Of a stretch of 52,004 bases of DNA, positions 25,333 through 33,982 are shown one piece after another. The stretch spans positions 1 to 52,004 of the forward strand of contig JAEEXN010000010.1 in assembly GCA_016291595.1 (NCBI GenBank). Direction: 5' to 3'. The position numbers were made by a program, and so were the translations under genes. Under the pieces are notes generated by a model, which was not told the DNA's origin, did not search any database, and saw only the letters and a program-made list of their open reading frames with translations. This stretch comes from Prevotella sp. Lineage in GTDB: Bacteria > Bacteroidota > Bacteroidia > Bacteroidales > Bacteroidaceae. Position 1 is the stretch's first letter; each line of letters opens with the position of its first letter.

Positions 25333-26520
25333 ATGGGACAATTACAAGAAAGATACAAGAGCTACCGTGAACCCCAAAAATTCATGGCAATGGATGTGTA
25401 TCCATATTTTCGGGAGATTACGAGTAAGCAAGGTACTGAAGTAGAGATGGGTGGCCATAAGGTTCTGATGTTTGGCTCAAATGCTTATACAGGCCTCACA
25501 GGTGATCAGCGAATTATCGATAAAGCTAAGGCTGCATTAGACAAATATGGATCTGGATGTGCAGGTAGTCGTTTTCTCAATGGTACACTTGATATTCACG
25601 TTCAGCTTGAAAAAGAGATTTCTAAGTACATTGGCAAAGACGATTGTTTATGTTTCTCTACCGGTTTTAGTGTAAATCAGGGAGTTATACCTGCATTGCT
25701 CAACAAAGACGATTTCGTCATATGTGACGACCGCGACCATGCAAGTATAGTAGATGGCCGTCGTCTTGCTTTTGCCAAACAGTTGCATTACAAGCACAAT
25801 GATATGGATGATTTGGAGCGTGTGCTTCAAAAGTTGCCACAAGAGGCTGTCAAACTTATCGTTGTTGACGGAGTTTTCTCGATGGAGGGAGACTTGGCTA
25901 AGTTGCCTGAGATTATTGAGCTTAAGCATAAATACAACTGTTCGGTTATGGTAGATGAAGCTCATGGCATTGGTGTATTCGGCAAGCAAGGACGTGGCGT
26001 TTGTGATCATTTCGGACTAACTGATGAGGTTGACCTCATAATGGGTACATTTTCAAAGTCACTTGCCAGTATAGGTGGATTCATTGCTAGTGATAGCGAT
26101 ACCATTAACTATCTACGTCACGCCTGTCGAACCTATATCTTCAGTGCTTCAAATACTCCTGCCGCTACTGCCGCCGCTATGGAGGCCCTGCACATTCTTC
26201 AACAGGAGCCAGAACGTATCGATGCATTGTGGAAGGTAACGCGTTATGCGCTTGCGCGTTTCCGTGAGGAAGGTTTTGAAATTGGTGAGACAGAAAGCCC
26301 AATTATTCCTCTTTATGTGCGTGACATTAGTAAGACGTTCCTTGTTACTGCCCTTGCGTTTAAGGCTGGAGTCTTTATTAATCCTGTTATTCCACCTGCA
26401 TGTGCACCTCAGGATACGTTAGTACGCTTTGCTTTGATGGCAACTCATACAGAAGAGCAAGTGGAGCGTGCCGTAAAGGCTCTGAAAAAAATATTCGTGG
26501 AGCAGGAGATTATCAAATAA
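25333..26520 (+). CDS. spt: Serine palmitoyltransferase (alpha-oxoamine synthase family)
   Basis: 395 residues of the PLP-dependent alpha-oxoamine synthase family. It condenses L-serine with an acyl-CoA to 3-ketosphinganine, the first step of Bacteroidales sphingolipids. Motifs: GSNAYTGLTGDQRI, YGSGCAGSRFLNGT, VDEAHGIGVFG, and the PLP-lysine segment GTFSKSLASIGGFI. The close relatives KBL (2-amino-3-ketobutyrate ligase) and BioF share these motifs; the MFGSNAYTGL start, length and Bacteroidales origin favour SPT, which I hold at about 75 percent. The divergent neighbour is a lipid kinase. The tRNA-Pro promoter begins 23 bp after the stop. Confidence 0.82.
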   Translation: MGQLQERYKSYREPQKFMAMDVYPYFREITSKQGTEVEMGGHKVLMFGSNAYTGLTGDQRIIDKAKAALDKYGSGCAGSRFLNGTLDIHVQLEKEISKYIGKDDCLCFSTGFSVNQGVIPALLNKDDFVICDDRDHASIVDGRRLAFAKQLHYKHNDMDDLERVLQKLPQEAVKLIVVDGVFSMEGDLAKLPEIIELKHKYNCSVMVDEAHGIGVFGKQGRGVCDHFGLTDEVDLIMGTFSKSLASIGGFIASDSDTINYLRHACRTYIFSASNTPAATAAAMEALHILQQEPERIDALWKVTRYALARFREEGFEIGETESPIIPLYVRDISKTFLVTALAFKAGVFINPVIPPACAPQDTLVRFALMATHTEEQVERAVKALKKIFVEQEIIK

Positions 26521-26542
26521 ATCGCAAAAAAGCTGTTAAAAG

Positions 26543-26574
26543 TTTGCATAGCTCGAAAAAAGTATTTACCTTTG
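26543..26574 (+). promoter_or_regulatory. Promoter of tRNA-Pro
   Basis: TTTG at 26543-26546, 20 nt, TACCTTTG at 26567-26574; the tRNA starts 30 nt later. Confidence 0.75.
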
Positions 26575-26604
26575 CACCCGCAAAATCGAAAGTGAGCTTG
26601 CAAC

Positions 26605-26677
26605 CGAGGTGTAGCGCAGTTGGTAGCGTTCCTGGTTTGGGACCAGGCTGTCGCAGGTTCGAGTCCTGTCACCTCGA
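26605..26677 (+). tRNA. tRNA-Pro (anticodon TGG)
   Basis: 73 nt. Acceptor arms CGAGGTG (26605-26611) and CACCTCG (26670-26676) pair fully. The anticodon arm is CCTGG - TTTGGGA - CCAGG, anticodon TGG (reads CCN). The T arm contains GGTTCGAGTCC. Discriminator A; CCA is not encoded. Confidence 0.95.
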
Positions 26678-26679
26678 CA

Positions 26680-26715
26680 AAAAAGAGAAGAATCACAAGA
26701 ATTCTTCTCTTTTTG
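26680..26715 (+). terminator. Terminator of tRNA-Pro
   Basis: AAAAAGAGAAGAAT (26680-26693) pairs perfectly with ATTCTTCTCTTTTT (26701-26714) over a 7-nt loop; the right arm supplies the T tract. Confidence 0.85.
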
Positions 26716-26765
26716 TTTCCCTTAAATGTAAGTAGATTGGAGCTTTTTTCTGTTGATTTCATAAT

Positions 26766-27431
26766 ATGGTCTTTCAACTCTCTGATGAAATATCTTTTCC
26801 TGATCCTCGTTTAGCAGATGAGGACGGACTGCTTGCTGTTGGAGGCGATTTGTCTGTTGATCGCCTGCTATTGGCCTATAGCTATGGTATTTTTCCATGG
26901 ACGTCTTTTCGTGATTGTGAGCAACTTCATTGGTACTGTCCTCATAAGCGATTCATTATTTTTCCCTCCGAGATACATGTCTCTCATAGTATGCGTTCGC
27001 TAATAAGAAAGAATAAATATGAGGTTACGATGAATAAAGCATTCGAGGAGGTTATTAGAAAATGTGGTGAACTGCGCATCCATGAAAAGGGTGCATGGTT
27101 GGGGCCTGCTGTGACAAAAGCATACATAGAGTTGTATCGTCAGCATTTGGCTGTAAGCGTTGAGGTCTGGGATGAAAATCGATTAGTAGGAGGCCTCTAT
27201 GGTGTAGCCATTGGACAAAATTTCTTCGGCGAGAGCATGTTTTCGCTTGTACCTAATGCCAGCAAGTTGGCTCTGATTAATTTGGCATGGTTTATGGAGA
27301 AACAAGGTGCTGGAATCATTGACTGCCAGTTGGAGACCCCACATCTTCGTAGTATGGGTGGCAGGTATATCACTTATGATGAGTATCTTAGTCTTATTGG
27401 CTCGGAAATCCACTTAGAACAGCGTGTGTGA
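26766..27431 (+). CDS. aat: Leucyl/phenylalanyl-tRNA-protein transferase
   Basis: 221 residues. It transfers Leu or Phe from aminoacyl-tRNA to proteins with N-terminal Arg or Lys, marking them for ClpS-ClpAP in the N-degron pathway. Motifs: FPDPRLADEDGLLAVGGDL at the N-terminus, YSYGIFPW, the LVGGLYGVAIGQNFFGESMFS core, and DCQLETPHLRSMGGR. Length is normal. Its 3' end overlaps the 3' end of the opposing LytTR regulator gene by 18 nt, with no terminator visible between them. Confidence 0.94.
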   Translation: MVFQLSDEISFPDPRLADEDGLLAVGGDLSVDRLLLAYSYGIFPWTSFRDCEQLHWYCPHKRFIIFPSEIHVSHSMRSLIRKNKYEVTMNKAFEEVIRKCGELRIHEKGAWLGPAVTKAYIELYRQHLAVSVEVWDENRLVGGLYGVAIGQNFFGESMFSLVPNASKLALINLAWFMEKQGAGIIDCQLETPHLRSMGGRYITYDEYLSLIGSEIHLEQRV

Positions 27432-28133
27432 GTCAAGGAATCCTTGAACATCATCCTTGTAACTGTCAGATACGGGAATATATACATTGTTAAATACTAT
27501 GCGCAACCGATCGACTACTTTTACTTTCATCATATTGACAATATAACTTCGATGTGTGCGGAGAAATTCGGGTGCTGGTAGATTCTCCTCAAGTCTTTTC
27601 ATGTTCATAAGCGACATCACAGGACGATCACCGTTATCGAAATAAATCTTAATATAGTCCTTAACCCCTTCAATATAAAGAATGTCATCGAGATTAATGC
27701 GCATAAGTTTATACTCGCTTTTCACGAAGATAAACCGATTGTTTTTCTCTGTTTTTGAGATATGGGCATGATATGAAATAAATTCTTCTAATGCTTTATT
27801 ACACGATTGTAGGAAATCATCATAACTGATAGGTTTTAGCAGATAGTCCATAGCATTAACCTTGTATCCATCTATAGCATACTGATTGAAAGCTGTAGTG
27901 AAGATAACTCTAGTCTTAGTCGGTAATATTTTTGCAAATTCCAGACCACTCAGTTCAGGCATTTGGATGTCAAGAAAAATGAGGTCAACAGGCCTTTCCC
28001 TCAGTTCCTTCATGGCTGCAATAGCACTATTGTAGGTTCCTGTAACGTTCAGATAAGATATCCTTTTTGCGTAGCTAAGCAGTAGGTTTGCTGCTAATGG
28101 CTCGTCATCTATTATTGCGCAGTTGATAGTCAT
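27414..28133 (-). CDS. LytTR-family response regulator
   Basis: 239 residues: receiver domain (about 1-120) with DDEP near residue 10, the phospho-acceptor Asp in LIFLDIQMPELSG, the Thr of FTTAF and the Lys of LLKPISYDDF; then a LytTR DNA-binding domain (about 140-239, FIFVKSEYKLMRINLDDILYIEG). It is the partner of the histidine kinase whose stop it overlaps by 4 nt (ATGA), so the two are made together. Being the last gene of the tolC-macA-macB efflux series, it probably regulates that operon; the target site is not known. Confidence 0.93.
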   Translation of the reverse strand: MTINCAIIDDEPLAANLLLSYAKRISYLNVTGTYNSAIAAMKELRERPVDLIFLDIQMPELSGLEFAKILPTKTRVIFTTAFNQYAIDGYKVNAMDYLLKPISYDDFLQSCNKALEEFISYHAHISKTEKNNRFIFVKSEYKLMRINLDDILYIEGVKDYIKIYFDNGDRPVMSLMNMKRLEENLPAPEFLRTHRSYIVNMMKVKVVDRLRIVFNNVYIPVSDSYKDDVQGFLDSHTLF

Positions 28134-29167
28134 ACTAGATCTATTTCTATTTTCGACACATACATTCTTCCGTTATCTTCGATGCCTTTCGTCCAACGGT
28201 GTTTCTGAGGATAGTTCAGTTTTAGCCGTCGTTCTACCTGTTGAAGTCCTATTCCGTGTCCGCTTCTGTCTTGTTGCGTCTTGGGGTTGTTGGTGTTTTT
28301 AATCTCATATGTGAGTTTTTTTTCTGTTGCATTGACAGCTATGTCAATTAGGCTCTTGTTGATAGGGCTAACACCATGTTTGAAAGCGTTTTCGACGAGT
28401 GAGATAAAGATAAGCGGTGCAACTTCGATATCACAAGAATTGGGGATATTCACATTGTAATGTACTTCAACATTATTGGGGAGCCTGAGTTTCATCAGAT
28501 TTACATAGTTGCCAATAAACTGCAATTCTTCCGTCAACTTCACTGTATTCTGCTGGTTGTCGTATAGCATGTGACGTAAAAGTTTGCTTAGTTCCATAAT
28601 GGCCCCTTGTGCCTTTTCAGTATCAAACGCTGTGAGTGCATAAATATTGTTCAGTGTGTTTAATAAAAAGTGTGGGTTGATTTGCGAACGGAGATTTTCC
28701 AATTCAGCCTCTTTTCGTGCTGCTTCCAACTCCATGTGCTCATCTTCCATCTTGTGCCAGCGTGAGCTAAGTTCCAATGTGGTTGCAATGAAAGCTACAA
28801 CGGTGAGATTGAAAATGTTCCGTGCCACGAAAAGAATATGTCTAACGAATGAAGGCTCTGGTTTCGGATGTCCATAGTTGGGAAATAAAGGGTGGAGCAG
28901 GTACATCCACCATTCCATAAAAAATGCCAGCACAACTATAATCACAAAGTTAAAAGTCCAGTAGAACCGTTCGTTGTGTGAAATATAGTAGTGGGGAACC
29001 AACCACAAGTAGTTCGTGTAAAAAACGGCCATCATGCATAGAGGAAATGTACAGAAGGCTGTTACTTGTGCCAAGTTGAATGTCTGCTCATGAACAAACA
29101 TAAATGGCGAAAGAAACAGCATCAGCCATACCGCCACATGTAATATCCAAGTTGTATTTTTATTCAT
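28130..29167 (-). CDS. LytS-like sensor histidine kinase
   Basis: 345 residues. The N-terminal 140 or so hold about four membrane helices with short loops and no extracellular sensor domain of any size. A coiled coil (HMELEAARKEAELENLRSQ) leads into the His_kinase domain with phospho-acceptor His in NPHFLLNTLNNIYAL, followed by an HATPase domain (LVENAFKHG, then GHGIGLQQVERRL). Small-loop kinases of this type often sense membrane or envelope signals. The gene overlaps the upstream permease stop by 8 nt and the downstream regulator start by 4 nt, so it is translated as part of the efflux operon. Confidence 0.93.
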   Translation of the reverse strand: MNKNTTWILHVAVWLMLFLSPFMFVHEQTFNLAQVTAFCTFPLCMMAVFYTNYLWLVPHYYISHNERFYWTFNFVIIVVLAFFMEWWMYLLHPLFPNYGHPKPEPSFVRHILFVARNIFNLTVVAFIATTLELSSRWHKMEDEHMELEAARKEAELENLRSQINPHFLLNTLNNIYALTAFDTEKAQGAIMELSKLLRHMLYDNQQNTVKLTEELQFIGNYVNLMKLRLPNNVEVHYNVNIPNSCDIEVAPLIFISLVENAFKHGVSPINKSLIDIAVNATEKKLTYEIKNTNNPKTQQDRSGHGIGLQQVERRLKLNYPQKHRWTKGIEDNGRMYVSKIEIDLV

Positions 29168-30380
29168 GTCGGATTGCTTCTATTGGATCCATGTTGGCGG
29201 CTTTTTGTGCAGGAATATATCCAAACAGTACACCAATGCACACACATACAAGGAATGAAACGTATATCGACCATGCTGGCACACTAGATGGCATATTAAA
29301 CAATGGTACAATCCACTCGCTGGCACTGCATCCCACCAATATGCCAAGCAAACCTCCTGTCAACGAAATTAATACAGATTCGATAAGGAATTGTAGAGAG
29401 ATAACCGGGCCTGTTGCTCCAACAGCCATACGTAAACCAATTTCTTTTGTACGTTCAGTAACACTAACAAGCATGATGTTCATAATACCAATGCCTGCCA
29501 CCAAAAGTGAGAACGCCGCAGCAACTACTAAAATAATTGTGACAGTGTCCATAGTTGTCGACATTGTCTCCATCATCTCTGCTTGCGAGCGGATTGTGAA
29601 GTCATCACTTGCATCTCCTTTTAGTTTGTGGTTATCTCGTAATATCTGTGTCAGCTCCTCAATGGCGGCATCAGATAACTCTTCGGTGATGGCTGAGCAT
29701 ACAATGCTTGAGAAGTACGTTTGCGCAGCAATACGTTTCATGACAGTAGAATAAGGTGAGATAATCACATTGTCCTGGTCCATCCCCCAGTTGTTGTAGC
29801 CTTTCGATTTTAATACGCCCACAATGCGCATAGGAATGGATTTGAAACGGATGGTTTTACCTATGGGGTCTACGTGATTACCAAATAATTCTGTTACTAT
29901 GGTCTTGCCGATAACAGCAACTTTTGCGGACTTCTTAATGTCTTCTTCTGTGAAGCATTCGCCCTTTTCCACATCCCATTGCTTGATTTCTAGATATTCC
30001 GGGCTCTCACCGTAAATAGTTGTTGTTGTGTTGTTGTTCCCGTAAATAACTTGCCCACTGGCTGTTACTTCTGGCGAAACATTAGTGACGAATTTCTTTT
30101 CAGCCAGGATTCGCTCATAGTCTGCCATTTTCAGCGTCTGCATACTTGATGGATCTTGTCGTACACCACCGCGCATGTCAGCACCGGGACGGATTGTGAG
30201 CAGATTTGTACCCATGGTAGATAGTTCCTTGCGGATACTCTCTTTTGAGCCTTGTCCTATTGCCATCATGATGATAACGGCCGCTACTCCGATGATTATT
30301 CCAAGCATCGATAGAAACGAACGCATCTTATTGTTGGCAACAGCCTTTAGGCTAACTTTAAACAAGTTTAGTATGTTCAT
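29160..30380 (-). CDS. MacB-type ABC transporter permease
   Basis: 406 residues: a first membrane helix (about 20-42), a large periplasmic MacB-PCD-like domain (about 45-270), then three helices with the FtsX signature (SLLVAGIGIMNIMLVSVTERTKEIGLRMAVGA). It lacks a fused ATPase; that is the separate upstream gene. With the membrane-fusion and TolC genes it should form a tripartite mechanotransmission pump, moving periplasmic substrates out. Substrate unknown; macrolides, peptides, siderophores or lipids are all possible for the family. The 3' end overlaps the kinase gene. Confidence 0.92.
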   Translation of the reverse strand: MNILNLFKVSLKAVANNKMRSFLSMLGIIIGVAAVIIMMAIGQGSKESIRKELSTMGTNLLTIRPGADMRGGVRQDPSSMQTLKMADYERILAEKKFVTNVSPEVTASGQVIYGNNNTTTTIYGESPEYLEIKQWDVEKGECFTEEDIKKSAKVAVIGKTIVTELFGNHVDPIGKTIRFKSIPMRIVGVLKSKGYNNWGMDQDNVIISPYSTVMKRIAAQTYFSSIVCSAITEELSDAAIEELTQILRDNHKLKGDASDDFTIRSQAEMMETMSTTMDTVTIILVVAAAFSLLVAGIGIMNIMLVSVTERTKEIGLRMAVGATGPVISLQFLIESVLISLTGGLLGILVGCSASEWIVPLFNMPSSVPAWSIYVSFLVCVCIGVLFGYIPAQKAANMDPIEAIRHE

Positions 30381-30403
30381 TTTACGAAATGTTTGTCAAA
30401 TAA

Positions 30404-31156
30404 TTAATCGTCTTGAGGTAATGGTAGTGCTGCAAGAGCATCTGCTGCGGATTTGATGTTCGTATTATTAGTGTCTTCACGAATTTTACCATCGCGCAAG
30501 AAGATGTTTCGGCTGCTATATTCTGCAATTTCTGGGTTGTGGGTAACGAAAATAATGGTATGTCCCTGTTTGTATAGTTCTTGGAACAGGACAAGCATCT
30601 CGAATGAGGTGCGTGTATCCAAATTACCTGTCGCCTCATCCGCAAGCAATACAGCTGGGTCGTTTACTAATGCTCGAGCTATGGCAACACGCTGCATCTG
30701 TCCACCTGACATTTGGTTAGACTTATGTTCCAACCTGTCGCCCAATCCTACTGCTTTTAAGGCTTTGATGGCTTTTGCGCGGCGCTCTTTAGCAGAAATT
30801 TTGGAATTGTACATTAGTGGAAGTTCTACGTTTTCGACAGCTGTGGTTTTCGCTAGCAAATTGTAATTCTGAAAAACAAATCCTATCTTCCGGTTGCGCA
30901 GATGAGCACGTTGAGTCTTCGACATTGTCCGTACAGATATTCCGTCGAGGTAGTATTCTCCGCTTGTGGGTGTGTCAAGACAGCCCAACTGGTTTAGCAG
31001 AGTGGACTTTCCTGAGCCAGAAGCCCCCTGAATGGTAACAAACTCGCCTTCGTAGATTTTGAACGACACGCCACGTAATGCCTTTACGGTCTCACTACCA
31101 ACCTGAAAGTATCGTTTCACATCCTTTAATTCTATGACTACTTTTCTATTTTCCAT
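30404..31156 (-). CDS. MacB/LolD-type ABC transporter ATP-binding protein
   Basis: 250 residues. Walker A GASGSGKSTLLNQLG near residue 43, Q-loop FQNYNLLA, signature MSGGQMQRVAIARAL, Walker B VLLADEATGNLD, and the H-loop in IIFVTHNPEIA. It powers the FtsX-type permease 23 bp downstream. The C-terminal 20 residues (NIKSAADALAALPLPQDD) form a short extra tail beyond the ATPase fold. Confidence 0.93.
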   Translation of the reverse strand: MENRKVVIELKDVKRYFQVGSETVKALRGVSFKIYEGEFVTIQGASGSGKSTLLNQLGCLDTPTSGEYYLDGISVRTMSKTQRAHLRNRKIGFVFQNYNLLAKTTAVENVELPLMYNSKISAKERRAKAIKALKAVGLGDRLEHKSNQMSGGQMQRVAIARALVNDPAVLLADEATGNLDTRTSFEMLVLFQELYKQGHTIIFVTHNPEIAEYSSRNIFLRDGKIREDTNNTNIKSAADALAALPLPQDD

Positions 31157-31194
31157 ATTGTTTTAGGAATTATAGTAGATAAAATCTATGTGTA

Positions 31195-32400
31195 TTATTT
31201 CTTCTGTTGTGAATTGTTTCCATTACCTCTGTTATTATTTCGTGGTTTTGGCATGAAGGGATTGTTGGCTTGATTGCCTTGTGGGAACTCAACCTGTTGG
31301 TTTGATATTTTGAAGTCCACCAAGACTTCGGTTCCATCAGGCAGGCCTTTTGTGATTTCTGTAATCATGCCATTGGTAGTTCCCGTCTCAACAGCAACTG
31401 CTTTAAAGGTGTCACCTTGCTTTATCCATACTTTTTTGTCTGCTTTTACGTCCTCGATGGTCTGGTTTTTCCCTATTAGCATCTGGTTTGGTGTGAATCG
31501 CAGGGCCTTTGAAGGAACTGTAAGCACATTGTTCTTTTCTAATGTATATATAGTAACGTTAGCCGTCAGTCCAGGTTTCAATTTCAGATCTCTGTTGGGT
31601 GCTGAGATAACAACCTCGTAAGTTACTACATTACTTTCTGTAGATGCTTGTTGCCGTACTTGTGTTACACGCCCTTCAAAAGTGTCATCTGGAAAAGCAT
31701 CCACGGTGAATACCACACGTTGTCCTTCAATCACTCCGCCTATATCAGCCTCGTCGATGTCTGCAATTACTCGCATATTGGTAAGATCTTGAGCAATAGT
31801 GAATAGTTCTGGTGTGTTGAATGAGGCTGCAACAGTCTGTCCCTCTTCTACAGACTTCGATAGTACCACACCATCAATTGGTGACGTGATAGTAGCGTAA
31901 CCGAGGTTCGTCTGAGCCTTATTTACACTCTCTTTCGCCTGAGCTACCTGTTGTCGTGATTGCTGATAGCTTAAGTTCGCACTCTCATATTCATCGGCAC
32001 TAACCAGCCCTTTTTCATAGAGTGTTTTATATCTGTTATAATTAGCCAGTTGGTAATTCATGCTGCTTTGTGCACTGCTGAGATTAGCTTTTGCATTATT
32101 AAGTTCACTAATAAGGTTTGTCTTGTCAAGTTCAGCTATCACCTGGCCTTTCTTCACAACGCTGTTGTAGTCTACATATAGTCGGCTCACAATACCGCTT
32201 ACTTGTGTTCCAACGGTGACGCTTGTCACAGGCTCAATAGTTCCCGTAGCCGTTATGCTATTCTGTATGTTTGTCATTTCGGCCTTGGCAGTCTCAAACA
32301 TCACTTCTTCTTTCTTTTTCTTGCCTGAGAGCAGGAAAAAAGCTAGGGCGATTATGGCTAATGCGCTTATACCTAGTCCTATTTTTACACTTTTATTCAT
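31195..32400 (-). CDS. MacA-like periplasmic membrane-fusion protein
   Basis: 401 residues: N-terminal membrane anchor (about 6-24, followed by GKKKKEE), lipoyl/barrel-sandwich halves, a long helical hairpin rich in Gln, Ala and Ser (about 95-175, NAKANLSSAQSS... then QSRQQVAQAKESVNKAQT), a beta-barrel domain and a C-terminal membrane-proximal domain. The tail is Asn-rich (PRNNNRGNGNNSQQKK). It bridges the MacB-type permease and the TolC-like channel. It lies between the tolC and ATPase genes with gaps of 39 and 38 nt. Confidence 0.92.
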   Translation of the reverse strand: MNKSVKIGLGISALAIIALAFFLLSGKKKKEEVMFETAKAEMTNIQNSITATGTIEPVTSVTVGTQVSGIVSRLYVDYNSVVKKGQVIAELDKTNLISELNNAKANLSSAQSSMNYQLANYNRYKTLYEKGLVSADEYESANLSYQQSRQQVAQAKESVNKAQTNLGYATITSPIDGVVLSKSVEEGQTVAASFNTPELFTIAQDLTNMRVIADIDEADIGGVIEGQRVVFTVDAFPDDTFEGRVTQVRQQASTESNVVTYEVVISAPNRDLKLKPGLTANVTIYTLEKNNVLTVPSKALRFTPNQMLIGKNQTIEDVKADKKVWIKQGDTFKAVAVETGTTNGMITEITKGLPDGTEVLVDFKISNQQVEFPQGNQANNPFMPKPRNNNRGNGNNSQQKK

Positions 32401-32439
32401 AGTCGTAATTTGTTTTTACTATTCACTTATTTATTCTTT

Positions 32440-33786
32440 TTATTGTATGCTCTTTCCCTCATAGAACTTTAGCATCTGCTGGTTCAAAATAGTAAGGTAT
32501 TTGCTCTGTAGCTCATTTTGTTGAGCAGTCAGCAGCTTGTCTTTTCCCGTCATCAATTCAATGATGTTCTTCAGTCCGAGACGGAATTGCTCCGAGAGCA
32601 GATCATAACTTGTTTGCTCACTTTGTACACTTACTTTAGCAGCTTTGTATTTTTCCTGATTGTTAACCGCATCAAGCCAATAGCCTTCAATGGTACTATA
32701 GAGCTGATTCTCTTTGTCTTTCAAGTCGAGCATAGCTGATTCTCTTTGTAAATGTGCTTTGTTAACTGCAGTCTTTGTTTTCCTATTATCGAAAAGCGGA
32801 ATGCTCACCGTGAAACCGCCCCCCATATCAAAATTAGTCTTTAGCTGTCGTCCCCATGCGGTGTTGCTCATGCTCGTGGTGTTTGTTCCTGCGCTAGCGT
32901 TCAGTCCAATGGTTGGCAGACTGCCTGCTTTGGCTATCTTCATGTTTAGTTCACTACTCTCGATAGCCAGTTTAGAGTTCCGTATCTCAGGACGGTTCAA
33001 CAAAGCCAAATTATACACCGATGCCATACTGGGAATCTCAGCCAATGCCTGTTCATCAGTTGTGGTTGGAATCACCACATCGAACTCTTCCCCATCAGTG
33101 ATTTGCAAAAGTTGCTTCAACTGTCGTTTGTAGTTCTTTAGGTTGCTTTCTGCCGCAACGATGTTGTACTCATCTTGCGCGTGCTGTGCTGTGAGTTGTG
33201 CTAAATCGGCCTTTGACATCTTGCCAACATTTACCATTTCCTGACCACGCTCTTCATTTTTCTTGCTCGTCTCCAGACTCTGACGGTTTACTTTAATAGC
33301 CTCGTCGCTGTATAGAATCTGTACATATAGTTGGGCTATTTGCTCCTGAATACTGTTTGCCGTTACTGCAGAGTCCAACTCAGCCTGTTCCTCAGCCAGT
33401 TTGTTCAGTTTTACCGTGTTGCGGTTCTGGTTGCCATTCCACACCGTCCAGTTGGCATTTACACCGTAATTGCCGTTGTAGTACACCTTGTCGACGCTCG
33501 ACTGTACATAACCGTTGGCTACAGTGCTCATGCCAGAAGCCACCCACGGTCGGTATGCGACATTCTGGTTTGTTGAAGCCGAAAGGGAGGGCAATAAGGC
33601 TGACTGAGCCTGAAGTACATCCTCTTGTGCCGTCAGTCTGCTGATTTTAGTTTTTTGCAACTGGATGTTATTCTGCAGGGCATATTCGATACAATCTCTC
33701 ATCGTCCATTGCTTTGCCTCTGCCTGTGTCATCGCCATGAATCCTATCATCGCGACAGAAATAAATACTTGAATTGTTTTCTTCAT
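32440..33786 (-). CDS. TolC-family outer-membrane efflux protein
   Basis: 448 residues: a signal peptide (about 1-24, ending QAEAK), then two repeats of the OEP helix-strand-helix unit. WTMRDCIEYALQNNIQLQ is the typical start of the mature protein. It forms the trimeric outer-membrane channel of the pump. The ATG at 33786 is chosen; a TTG eight codons earlier would place extra residues before the signal peptide. First gene of the operon tolC-macA-ATPase-permease-kinase-regulator. Confidence 0.92.
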   Translation of the reverse strand: MKKTIQVFISVAMIGFMAMTQAEAKQWTMRDCIEYALQNNIQLQKTKISRLTAQEDVLQAQSALLPSLSASTNQNVAYRPWVASGMSTVANGYVQSSVDKVYYNGNYGVNANWTVWNGNQNRNTVKLNKLAEEQAELDSAVTANSIQEQIAQLYVQILYSDEAIKVNRQSLETSKKNEERGQEMVNVGKMSKADLAQLTAQHAQDEYNIVAAESNLKNYKRQLKQLLQITDGEEFDVVIPTTTDEQALAEIPSMASVYNLALLNRPEIRNSKLAIESSELNMKIAKAGSLPTIGLNASAGTNTTSMSNTAWGRQLKTNFDMGGGFTVSIPLFDNRKTKTAVNKAHLQRESAMLDLKDKENQLYSTIEGYWLDAVNNQEKYKAAKVSVQSEQTSYDLLSEQFRLGLKNIIELMTGKDKLLTAQQNELQSKYLTILNQQMLKFYEGKSIQ

Positions 33787-33828
33787 ATCTGATGTAATTT
33801 CATTTTCCAATACTTCTTTTTACCGATG

Positions 33829-33836
33829 CAAAGTTA
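33829..33836 (-). promoter_or_regulatory. -7 box of the efflux operon
   Basis: The minus strand reads TAACTTTG, 42 nt before the tolC-like ATG at 33786. The -33 region is T-rich without a clear TTTG. Confidence 0.5.
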
Positions 33837-33982
33837 CGAAGAATAATCTTTCTGTAAAAAAGTAATAGAATTATCCATGCGTTTAATAGAATTTTCCTTG
33901 TTTTTTGTCGATAATTGTTTTCGTGTTTAACATTTGTTAGTTACTGTCGTGTTATAAAATCTTATTATTGTACATCTGTTAA

